NCBI GenBank assembly: GCA_000697355.1
Contig: JNEN01001249.1
Location: 186,001 to 250,000, forward strand
Source: Syncephalastrum monosporum B8922
Lineage: Eukaryota; Mucoromycota; Mucoromycetes; Mucorales; Syncephalastraceae
Direction: 5' to 3'
DNA length: 64,000 nt
The position numbers were made by a program, and so were the translations under genes. Positions 36,834-48,796 of the stretch are shown piece after piece. The notes below the pieces were generated by a model that did no database searches, was not told the DNA's origin, and worked only from the letters and a program-made list of their open reading frames with translations. Numbering within the stretch: position 1 is the stretch's first letter; each line of letters opens with the position of its first letter.

Positions 36834-39800
36834 TTATGAAAAGCGATCCTTGGATCCAGCCTGCTCACGCCGTTCCTGGAGGTCTTTGCGGAAGGCCATG
36901 CCCGTCATGACAAGCTTCCTAAAGTTTTCATTCAGCCGTCCGGTCGCTCGACTGCCGCCCGGGGACGCAAGTGCGTCGGTTGGCGACGCAGATGCCAAGC
37001 GAGGCCCGAATTGCAATCCATTCGGGTTCACGCCCGCTGTGCTCGCAATGGAGGAAAGCGAGGTTGTGATAGCGTGCGGCAGGTGGGTGGCAGAGGTATT
37101 GGTATGTTGCGTCGCGTCAACCTCGGGCAAAATACGCGCATCCTCGGCGAGATCGCTTCTTTGTGTGCTACGCCGCTGAAATACGTCCAAAAAGTGTTGC
37201 TGTTCGGGTTTCTTGATGCCCTTGATGTCCATAAGCTTGATACAATTGCCCATGTGTCGGTCGCCAAACAAGACAAAGTAGCTCTCGATAAAACCTTCGA
37301 CGGGATCCGCGGGTGTCATGACAGCCTTGAGGATCGTCTCGGCGCGGCCCATACCCCGACTGACGATCCGGCTATATGAGGCCGAAGGACCGGCTTCGGA
37401 ACCCAGTGTGGGCAAATCCATCAACAGCGTTTTGATTGCATGCGTATCCAAGAGCATCTTTTTTTTTTTTTTTACTTTATGTTAGTCACACTTCTAGCAG
37501 CGGATCGCACGACTTACTTGCTCAGCACCGATCTCAGAAATGGGACGGCACTTGTAGATCTGCACCAGGTATCGATTGATGAACGCCCTATGGAGAGAAA
37601 TGAGCCATTTGATGGGGGCGGCACAATAAGAAGCACTTACTCTGCGAAGCGGTCTAAAAATGTTCGATAGTAGCGTTTGTTGGCAATGGTCTTGGCAAGC
37701 ACAGAGCATAGCGCACGCACATCCTCTTGCAGTTGGCTGACATAGTCAGACTGGTCGCCGACGGTATCCATGTCGCCCCAAGGGATCTTTCCCATCTGTT
37801 GTAGCTTGGCATCGCACAAGCTCTCGAGGCTGCGGACGATGTCATCAATGCACGCCGACACCGTTCTGCTCTACGTTTAGCAAATAGACCACAAGAATGG
37901 CAGATAGCGTACCTCATGAATGCTTCCTTGACCGAATCAAAGTTGATCCGCTCGGTGTATTCCTCGTCAATCTTCTCTTTCAGCTTGTCTTCAAGCTAGA
38001 TCCACACCCATGTGAGTTCGCTATCCTAGACACTAGCATCGAAAACTTACTTGACCGGTGGTCATGGCACAGTAATCGGAAGTATTCAAGGCCAAGCTCG
38101 AGTCTCTCAGCTTCTCCGCCGTCGTGGGGTCATTGCTCCGCCTAGACCGAGAGACTTTAGCCCATATATCCAAGAGCACTCCCCGTTTTCACCTACCGGT
38201 TAAGTCCACCGAGCAGAATGGTATCGCAGTAGGAATTAAGATGTTTAGCAAAAAGCTGGCATAGATCGTAGAACGACGATCCGGTCGAAAACCGGGCACA
38301 CTGCACCAGCGTTTCTCGGTAAAAGTAAAACAGATCTGTGCTTGAGGGAAGCACCACCATGGAACCATCGTCTTCGACGCGTGCGTCCGAGTTTACGTAA
38401 TTTCGGATCATATCGCTCAGCGCTCTAATGACCATTCAATACCGCAGGAATTTCGCTACATCGACCTGTGTTTGCTTTTTTTCCTTCTTTTACCTGTCTT
38501 CAGCATTGATATAGATCCACAAGCATGACTGGAAACTGGATGAGATGGCTTTCTCAAATTTGAATAGGGGTCCCTCGGGTGTGCGCTAAGGTAAAAGAAG
38601 GATATCCAGGTTAGAAGGTTTAAAAGTAGAAGATTATAAAGCGCATCAAGTACGTGTCTCTCGTAGCGTTTTGTGAGCTGTGCTTCGAACTCGATCGTCA
38701 GTTGGAGGGCTTTGAGCAATTCCTTGACATCAGGCTCAGGTGAATTCGCAAGCACCTGTTTCAGGTCCGTCCTATCGAAAATCCATGTGTTACGCTAAGC
38801 CAACCTTCTGTTCCTTTCCCTTACCGCGTGATTTCACAAAATGTCATGCAGAGCCTGCCAGAGACACACCATTCGGGAGGAAAGATGTCCGCATGATTTT
38901 CATCGCATGTTTTCAGGGTACGCTTCAACCATGCGTAGCGCCGAGACACATTATCTAGTTGTGACACCTAGAAAACGCATAGAAATATATAAATGAACGT
39001 GCTTTTTTTTTTTTTTTTTTTGTGCATGATGATAACCTACTTCTTCCTGCGGACGGAATATCTGTCGATAGCCTGCTAGTTGCAGATCCACATAGCGCTT
39101 GATGACTTTTTCTCTACTTCGGGTGAGGAAGACCCCTTATCCGATTTCCGTCGACTTACTTGGTCTTGTCGCCTAATACGGCGGCCACGAGACAGGCATC
39201 ATGGAGGACCCAAGAAGGCGCCTTCAAGGCGCCATCCGACTGGAATCTACATACTTGTTGAGACGGCATGAATAGGAGCACGAAAACAATCTTTACCCAT
39301 TATCAAATTCATGCAGAATGGAAGCTTCAAGCTGGCGTTGCAATTGAAAGATGCGGTCGGAGAGTTGCGATATCTGGGTCACGCCTTTGTAGCTGTCAAA
39401 GTGTTGCAGCAATTGGAAAGCAGCCTCGAAAATGTTAGCCTTGATAGCATGCACCGTTCATTTGTATCCTACCTGCAGCAGCTGAGCCGCCTCCTTGTAC
39501 TGTTTCTTCTTGTACATGACCTCGAGCTGATCGACAGCAGTCACGAGCATCTGAAGACGCTTTAACGCAGTAACCGACAGCGTCAAATGGCGCTTGGCAC
39601 AGTCCAAGGATTTGACGTCCTGCGTGATATCCTGAACCATGCTCTCTGACTGGGCTGCCTTTTGCTTAATCTCACCTACTGTAGCAAACAGGTCCTACAC
39701 AATCGAAGCCCAAGGTGAGTCCTCCTCATACCTTTTCTATTGCTCACCCGACGGGTACCCCCCTCCTTCCACGTACGCTAATCGCCTTTTTGGCTTCCTG

Positions 39801-40102
39801 AAGCTCTTCGACGCCCTGAGAGTCTTGTGTAAACGACAGCGTGGTGAGTCGCTCGGCAGCGCGGCTCATTTCCTGCTCTTTGTTCTGAATTTTGGTGAGG
39901 ATGGGGTCGACGTTCGCGAGGCATTGTTCTAGAGAAAAGAACGTCAGGATGGGCGGGTGTCTAAGCAACACAAGGACGTGCCATTCGGAAAGAGACGGTT
40001 GATGTAGTCGATCGGGTCAAAGTCGGGTGCTGCAATCGGGCTTTTGGTGGTCATCGTCTTTGCTAGACGAGCCTGTAGCTCGGGCGTCAGTGCCAGAGGC
40101 AT
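36834..40102 (-). CDS. VPS53: GARP complex subunit Vps53
   Basis: Subunit of the Golgi-associated retrograde protein tether that captures endosome-derived vesicles at the trans-Golgi network. Fifteen exons keep phase: 40102-39982, 39928-39777, 39694-39473, 39439-39297, 39246-39160, 39113-39041, 38967-38825, 38771-38654, 38585-38494, 38424-38197, 38141-38051, 37995-37913, 37865-37641, 37587-37518, 37457-36834; 823 aa, as expected. Family hallmarks: DFDPIDYINRLFPN then EQCLANVDPI at the N-terminus, the coiled-coil CATCHR region, and a C-terminal block VEGFIESYFVLFGD. Intron 1 begins with GC (GCACGT), forced by phase and by the FPN-EQ junction. Intron 14 ends in a poly-A run directly before AG. 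The start shares a 136-nt promoter with the divergent POP3-like gene. Confidence 0.93.
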
Positions 40103-40238
40103 CGCTAGGTATTCTAGATAGTTATAGAAAACGTAGAAAGTAGAAGTGGTGTAATAAAGCAAAGGAGAGTCGATTAAAGTTGAACACTCTACTCCGCCTT
40201 TGGAAGGTGCGGTTGCTCTTTCCACTGTATATTTTCCA
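40103..40238. promoter_or_regulatory. Short bidirectional promoter (VPS53 / POP3-like)
   Basis: Only 136 nt separate the two divergent start codons. No TATA box is obvious on either side, as is common for constitutively expressed fungal gene pairs. Confidence 0.6.
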
Positions 40239-41108
40239 ATGGGTGCTCAACAACAACAGCAGAAACAACAGCAGAAACAAAAGCAGCCACAATCGCAACC
40301 GCAATCACAGCCACAGCCACAACCACAGGAGAAATCCATTCGCAAGACAGCAGCACCCAAGAAGAAGGCGTTCAAACACGTCCTGAACACACCATACCAA
40401 GTCAAATGGTAATGCTTTCCTAATCCGTTCGGATCGTGATCTTCAACTTGTTTTTTTCCGTCTTGCGTTGACAGGCCTACTCCGCCAGAAGAACTCGTAC
40501 AGTCCGTCCTTGGTAAACTTCTTCGGTACCGAAACACAACCTCCTCGCGCTGCTATGCTATTGACTCACTGTAACAAAAAAAAAAAAAAAAAGGCTACTT
40601 CAACCTGTGGGCGAGCACCGTGCAGCCAAGAGCAAGGACGATCCAAAGGACGCGGAAAGTGCAGCACCCGAAATAACAAAACGGGTCCATGTCGGTATCA
40701 ATGCAACCACGCGCTATCTCGAGCAAATCATCGACAAAGAAAAGGAATCCAGCGCGCAGGCTGCCCTTTTCGTCTGCAAACGCGATATTCGACCCAGCCA
40801 CGTCTGTGCGCATCTGCCCGTCATGGCCGGCATATGCCAAATGCGACTCGTGCCTTTGCCGGAAGGATCCGAACAAAAGCTGGCGACTGCGCTCGGTCTC
40901 CCCCGCGTCTGTTCCTTGGCGATGGAGGCAAGTGTCATGATTCTTCTCCCCCGTTAGGGTCCCAACTAACCATGCGGGAACGTAGATCACCGAGGAGGAC
41001 CTGTGGCTGGACCTGCAGGCGATGCCGGTCATGAAAGCACCCGTCTTCACGGGTGAATGCAGTACCTTCTTTCCCACCCAAATAAAAACGGTCGGCAAAC
41101 TCGGTTAA
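40239..41108 (+). CDS. RNase P/MRP subunit, Pop3/Rpp38-like (L7Ae-type fold)
   Basis: Predicted protein component of the nuclear RNase P and MRP ribonucleoproteins (tRNA 5' and rRNA processing). Four exons (40239-40408, 40475-40525, 40594-40927, 40986-41108) give 225 aa. The N-terminus is a Gln-rich low-complexity tail and a basic KKKAFKHVLNTPYQVKWP segment typical of Pop3; the centre is an L7Ae-like domain (RVHVGINATTRYLE, ALFVCKRDIRP, GICQMRLVPLP, LATALGLPRV). Intron 3 starts with a perfect GC-type donor GCAAGT; the GT two bases inside it gives a wrong phase. Intron 2 ends in 18 A residues before AG. Assignment rests on the motif order; a different L7Ae/L30e family member is possible. Confidence 0.75.
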
Positions 41109-41223
41109 ACAAGCCAACATACGGAGCAGTGGATGAGGGAATGCAACGTGTTTATATGCTCTTTCTTTTTGTATGGGTGTGTATGTGATGAATTATTGGT
41201 CCTTCCTTCGTGTCCTTCAGGGT

Positions 41224-43190
<1,967 letters not shown>

Positions 43191-44412
43191 AGAGAGTAAT
43201 AATTATATAGATACCGTAGAATAGACAAAAGGGGGGTTGTTGCGGAGGAGCCACTTTTTACACAGGCGCCACCCATTTTTAGAATTGCGGACTTCATTCA
43301 TTCAAAGAGGTCTGACACCTTTCAAACCATTCTCTCGTTGTACCTCTTCTGTATATCATGGATGGAAATGTTCCACTATGGCATTCTTTCGTCCATATAA
43401 AATATCATATTGCACTTGAAATAATACGATGTAACCTTACAGCTCTTGTATAATCTAAACAAAGAAAATAGTAAACATTATGCGTAGACTTACATACTGG
43501 AGTAACATGCATGGATGCCTTTTACGGATCGCTCATTACAGGTTCTATGCCACTTGCTAAATCTACACTTCTTCTCTATGGCAGATGGCTCTTTATGGAT
43601 TTCTCTAAGTGGCAGCATGCAAGAGCCACTTCGTCTTTTAATGATGGAAACTACGACCTACATATGTGCAGGCACGAATCGAATAAGGTACTGGAACAGC
43701 GCCAGTGTACGCACTTTGAAAGCCATAATTAAACCAGCTCAATAACTCGATCACCATCGTAGCAGCCCCTGGTGATCGACTTACCGAATGACCGAGTTTT
43801 GGATTGGTACTTGTTCCGCTGTACTCTATGATACATTTGTATGCGTAGCACAGATACAGCTATATAAAAATTTCTCCATCGTTTTCGCCTGCTTTCCATA
43901 ATAAAATGTAACAACTTACTAGCCGCCAGAATCAACTAGGGCTGACAGCAAAGCCCCGCCAATGCACCACCTCGGCCATAAACACGGAAAGAGGGATGTA
44001 CATGCAAATGTAAACCGAGCAATTGGACGCAAGCGCATTAGCGCCTCTCCCCAAAAAATGGAAGACGCTTTATTCGCATTTGTTCATGCTAAAGAGAATA
44101 AAAGTTTGTCATTCACGGGTTACTTTATCATCTACTATACATCAAAGCCTTGTTAATTCAGGAAGTGATAGTTGACCAGCATTGAGAACATAGCATACCT
44201 GCATGCAACTAATGCTTTTTCAGCCCGTGCGCTGATTTACTTTTTTATTTGGAGTACGGCACTCTCTTTATCCTTACTCATATTCTCTTGAGCCGTGCTA
44301 TCCGCCTCCAATAGACACATTTTCACCTCTCTTTATCCTTTTGTTTTTCCTTTTGTCTTCTCTGCACCCCTTTCTACTCTCTCATATTTTGCCTGGTACC
44401 GTTTACACGAGT
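43191..44412. other. Divergent intergenic region (SRPK / hydrolase)
   Basis: Short open frames near 43511-43745 overlap in two phases and lack domains or splice partners. Poly-pyrimidine leader sequence (44330-44395) precedes the hydrolase ATG. No RNA gene recognised. Confidence 0.5.
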
Positions 44413-45867
44413 ATGACCCGTATTGTCAAGTCAACTGTCGCTGTCAGCGACAAAACAATTGGATCTGAGAAAGAGCTGGTGCTCGTGGTGGAACGTCATG
44501 AAAATCAAGCTGCCATTCAACCCGCTAAGAAACGGTTGGCTTTTCTTTGGGCCCATGCGGCAGGCTTTACCAAAGGGACTCTGTACCCTTTGATGCGTCT
44601 TGTTCAGGCGCAGCTCCGAGAGCAGTATCCTGACTATGACCTGGACCATGTTCTGTTTGATGCACGTAATCACGGAGAGTCAGCAAGGTTGAACGAAGGA
44701 AAATACCACCCGTTCTGTAAGTACTATATATTTCACGGAACTTAGAACATACACTTTTTCCAAAGGCAAGCGTAATAACAGTATTACTTATATTCCTATG
44801 CAGTTACATGGCACGATCATGCTTTGGACATGATATCCGTAGTAACTCGATAAAGAATATGATAACCTTATCGGTGTAAGCCATAGCTTCGCAGGAGCCT
44901 GCATGTACGTTTTTCATGCCCGCACTTCCGAGAGTTAATTATCATATAGGTACCTTGCTGAGTTATACCATCCGTCGCTGTTTGACGCCATGTGCTTAAT
45001 GGATCCTGTTATAAGACCGTCGGCCGAGGCCTATGTTGAACGGCTGAAGGGTCCTTTACTCATGAAAACGCTGAAAAAGCGTGACACCTGGGAAAACAGG
45101 TACGTGTACAAGGAAATCTTCTACGCGTACGGCTTTCCAGTTCACGCAGTTTATTGGCACTTGTGTGTGTAGAGCTGCATTTGAAGCATATATACGAAAA
45201 AGCGCTTATTTTCGCGGCATGCATCCCGAAGCAATGGAAGAATTTGTGGTACAAATATCTCGCATTGGGAGTGCACGGGGAAGGAGGTCCTGGTGGAGAA
45301 GACGTTGTCATAATTAACATTTTGCTATGCTAGAAACACGGTGTATCCGAAACACCGAACGGCAAAGTTACCCTTACTTGTAGCGTAGAACAAGAATATG
45401 CAAGTATCTGGATTTTGAAACGACTTACGAGCTCAGTTAGGCTTACTGCATTTGCATATCCAACAGGGCTTATATTTGTATGCACACACAGGTGCGATTG
45501 GGGCATACAATGCTCTGAGGGCTGCCACCATCCCAATTCACATCACCTTATTCGAGAACTCCAACATGTAAGTGTTGACATGAGGGCACGTATGGTGGGC
45601 TTTTCTTTAATACCGTACCCAAGGGTCGATGTCCGCAACCTAGCAGGACCAATGAGCAAGATGTCCGGTATGGTCACCGTCAAGGTTTTCAAGGGTGAAC
45701 AGCACTTGTGCCCGCTTCAGAAACCCGAACTTCTGGGTAAGTCTATAGAAATGCTTAGCGGTACATGTTTATCAACTTCGGTTATTTATACAGTGCATGA
45801 GATCGTGAACCTCGTATCAGATAGATTGGGCAGCTCGAAAGGCATAGTCCACTTGTCGAAATTATAA
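44413..45867 (+). pseudogene. Alpha/beta hydrolase (peroxisomal-lipase/esterase-like), single-base frameshift
   Basis: Eight exons can be placed (44413-44716, 44804-44904, 44950-45099, 45173-45248, 45334-45403, 45492-45567, 45624-45736, 45794-45867). All junctions keep phase except within exon 2, where one extra base (around 44853) between ISVV and LDKEYDNLIG shifts the frame; after it the frame continues cleanly to the end. Recognisable features: AAGFTKGTLYP oxyanion-type loop, VLFDARNHGESA, nucleophile elbow VSHSFAGA (Ser in place of the usual first Gly of G-x-S-x-G), LMDPVIRPS, and a late KGEQHLCPL histidine. The family hydrolyses ester or thioester substrates. Either a young pseudogene, an assembly error, or a real shift; the altered elbow favours loss of function. 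All other exons are undamaged. Confidence 0.66.
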
Positions 45868-47250
45868 TTGATACGATTTCTCTGCATAAATTTCATCGTT
45901 GTCGAACAGATTGATGTCGATACATTATTTCGTGACACGTCCCATTCATCCTATGACTTTCTCATACATACATACACTTCATATCATTGACGTTGGAAAT
46001 CCTGCGCATATAATTGAACAGTGAGAAAATTATTTTCTTCTGATATAACACCTCTGGCGTGAGCCTGACAGTGAAAGGCACCAGATGCCTTGGTTTCTTG
46101 GGTTTAATACGGCACGTATAAAATACACTGTCTGTCGCTATTTGACAGCTGGCAATAGTTTTCCCTTTTCTATTCCTCTTTTTTTTGGTACTATGTATGC
46201 CTCTTTTTTCTCTCATAACCCCCCCCCCGCAGTTCCCTTTCATTGAAGCTGTATATCACTCATGGGGCTGGTCATCTTTTTCAGGCATGTCATGTTGTCA
46301 AAAAGGAGCGCTTGACTGATAATTGTGCAACTATGTCCCCAGTTCAACCTTTTTTTTGCGTATCTAAGCCTGGATAGCTCTATATCCTATTTCCTTTGGA
46401 ATGGAAAATCAATGTAAATGGAAAGTAAAAAAAAAATCTCGTGCCTCGTGCAACCTTTTATCTGCAAGCCAAGGTGTACACCGTTCGATCAGGGAATTTT
46501 GTGGTATTCACTTTGTATGCTGCGGCGGTGTGTGTGTGTCTCTCTCTCGCTGCGGGTATATTGCGGACCTCAATGTAATATGTATGTTTGTAACTCTTTT
46601 GATCATACATATTTTTCTCCGAAGGATTGATTTGCCATGACCACGTCACAAAAGGGGAGAGAGAGACGTTTCAAGAAGAAATCTCTTTGCAGATAGTGAA
46701 ATGTGTTTGTGGGTAAAGTGGGGAAACACGATTGGGTATTTCGATATAAATCAGGGGACGGAATGGGAGGGTGATACGATGCAATGCTGCAAGCCAACAC
46801 ATGCATCACGTGTGGAAACAGCTGCCAAAAACTTTGTGCCAGCGTCGAGTTCCCCGAACAGAAAGAAGTTATTTGCCTTGATGATAATGATAAAGGAAGG
46901 AAAGGGGATGATAAAATAAAAGGGGAGTTATGGACTGATAACAACGGAAGGCTATCCGGAGATACGTGAGGAGAATATATGAAGAAAGGTAGTTGGGATT
47001 GCTTAGTGTGGGTAAGTGATGGGAAGACGAAAAACAATGTCGGGGCCAGGACAAAGGGGAAGGGACGACGTCGGTTTATTTTTTGTTCACGCCACATTAA
47101 TTAAAGGGAACGAAAGACTTCCTTTCAACTGCTCTTTTTCTCTCACCTTATAAAAAAGAAGATAGAAACTTCACACCTTTCCCTTACTTTTTTCTTCTCT
47201 ACTCTTTACTCTTTACTCTACTCTTTTTCTCTCTCTCTTTTTAAAAGTAC
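45868..47250. other. Intergenic region
   Basis: Holds the 3' end of the hydrolase gene and the promoter of the next gene. The long open frame on the minus strand (47097-46603) is Pro/Ser/Phe low complexity with no domain and is not called. A C-run at 46220-46229 and pyrimidine-rich stretches near 47170-47245 are visible. Confidence 0.5.
47149..47156 (+). promoter_or_regulatory. TATA box of the orphan 180-aa gene
   Basis: TATAAAAA about 100 nt 5' of the ATG at 47251, followed by a long CT-rich leader typical of fungal promoters. Confidence 0.45.
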
Positions 47251-47793
47251 TTGATGATGAATATTAAAAGCAGTGCACGGGAGTTTCCTTCCACTTCAGG
47301 ATTTGGAGAAGGCTCTACATTGTTTCCTAGGTCATCGCATCCATGTCATCTGGATGGGGGATCGTGTCAATACTGTGTAAATAGCGTGCTGGACGATCCT
47401 TACAGTGAATTCATGGTATCGAACGACATCACATCCTCCGTTTCTATGGACGGCGAAACGTACCATTACAACTACCTCGTCAGTTTGTTCACTGCGCCTG
47501 ATATGAAGGCATTTCTCGCCCAAGCCAGCCCAAACGAAGACCTCTACGCCCTTCCCATCCATCTACAGCGTCTTATCAGCGAAGCCAAGGAAGAAGTCGT
47601 TCTCGAAGCAAGCCAGCAAAGCCAATCAGATAAAGAGCAACAACAGTACAAACGCATGCCTGCTCTCGACCGACTCGAGCGCGTGCGCAGCTATGTTCGC
47701 ATGCAGTCGTGCGGTGACCTAGCCAACCTGATGCTAGGTCTGGCTGAACTAGTCTGGGACGACGATGAACTGGAGCATGTCCTCGAATCCTAA
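47251..47793 (+). CDS. Hypothetical protein, 180 aa, single exon
   Basis: An intact intron-free frame with promoter-like sequence (TATA box and CT-rich leader) in front and CT-rich 3' sequence behind. The protein is acidic; it has a small CQYC motif near residue 40, a Tyr/His-rich region (ETYHYNYLVSLF), and two predicted helices in the C-terminal half (LQRLISEAKEEVV; LERVRSYVRMQ) ending in an acidic helix WDDDELEHVL. No signal peptide or membrane segment. I do not recognise a family. A second possible start is the next codon (MMM). Confidence 0.6.
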   Translation: MMMNIKSSAREFPSTSGFGEGSTLFPRSSHPCHLDGGSCQYCVNSVLDDPYSEFMVSNDITSSVSMDGETYHYNYLVSLFTAPDMKAFLAQASPNEDLYALPIHLQRLISEAKEEVVLEASQQSQSDKEQQQYKRMPALDRLERVRSYVRMQSCGDLANLMLGLAELVWDDDELEHVLES

Positions 47794-48796
47794 TCCCACT
47801 CATGATATACCCCGCCCTCCTACCCCCGCCTTGCGCGAACAAACACCCCCTTGCTCTCTCTCCCTGTCGAATTCATCGACTGCCTATACCACCTTTCCCT
47901 CTTCTACCGTCCGCAATCCGCCTCGTTGTATCATATAAACCCTCTTCCATTTCTCTTCTCTCTCGTTCTCTCGTTCTCTCTCTCTCTCTCTCGCTAGCAC
48001 ATTGAAATCAATAAAAATAAAAATAAAACCTGACCAGAACAATAAAAAAGTACAAGTCATTCTACATTACTTTCGAAAGGTGTGTGCATACTATATCATT
48101 GTCACAGCGGATAGTCCGCTGCTTTCGGCTGTTCGGAGGCACCTTTTTATGTTTATGGTACAGTGTGAATAGATCAATCAACGTGAACGCAACATGACAC
48201 ATATCCTGCATACTGTACGCGTAGCATTCGCCAAGTCCATCCATATTTCCCACACACATTCTGCTCAGAAAAGCAGGAAGTGAGAAAACAAACAGAGCAC
48301 GAATGCTGTCATCACACAGAGACGCAAAGGATCTCTCAAGAAAGGTCAGCGCTGCGTCGTCGACATGTTTAGGTCTCAAGTCTATTTCGCCTTTTTTCTT
48401 TCTATCACCTTCAAATCATCGTGGACACCGCAGCCGACGCGCGGGGTTCATCCTGATATGGAAATCGCTAGGCCAGGTGCGCATGTTCAAATTTCTGTCT
48501 TCAATGCAGCAAAAGCATCAGTGTCAGAGGCCACGCTAATACTGTCTAAAAAAGCATTCTCTCATGGTCTGCATGGAGTCCATTGTATTCATAGCTCATA
48601 CATTATGGTCTCAGACTAATAGAGATGAGCTGCATTGAGGAAAGCAAGCCGTGATAGAACCAGATAAAGACAATGACATAAAATTATGGGGGGCACGGAG
48701 GGCAGAGTGGCAAAATTAAAGAGTGGTGTGTTGTCGGGAGTCCAAAGCGAGCAACCTTTCACGACAACTTCATCCTCCAGAATTCCAGCAGACACG
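47794..48796. other. Intergenic region with CT microsatellite
   Basis: 3' flank of the orphan gene with a (CT) run at about 47967-47993, and the promoter of the auxilin gene. No coding signal seen; open frames around 48300-48600 lack features. Confidence 0.5.

Noticed and set aside
43511..43745. Two overlapping short plus-strand frames
   Set aside because: Both open by chance in the same stretch; no domain, signal peptide or splice continuation.
46603..47097. 164-codon minus-strand frame
   Set aside because: Pro/Ser/Phe low complexity read from a purine-rich stretch; no domain or splice partner.
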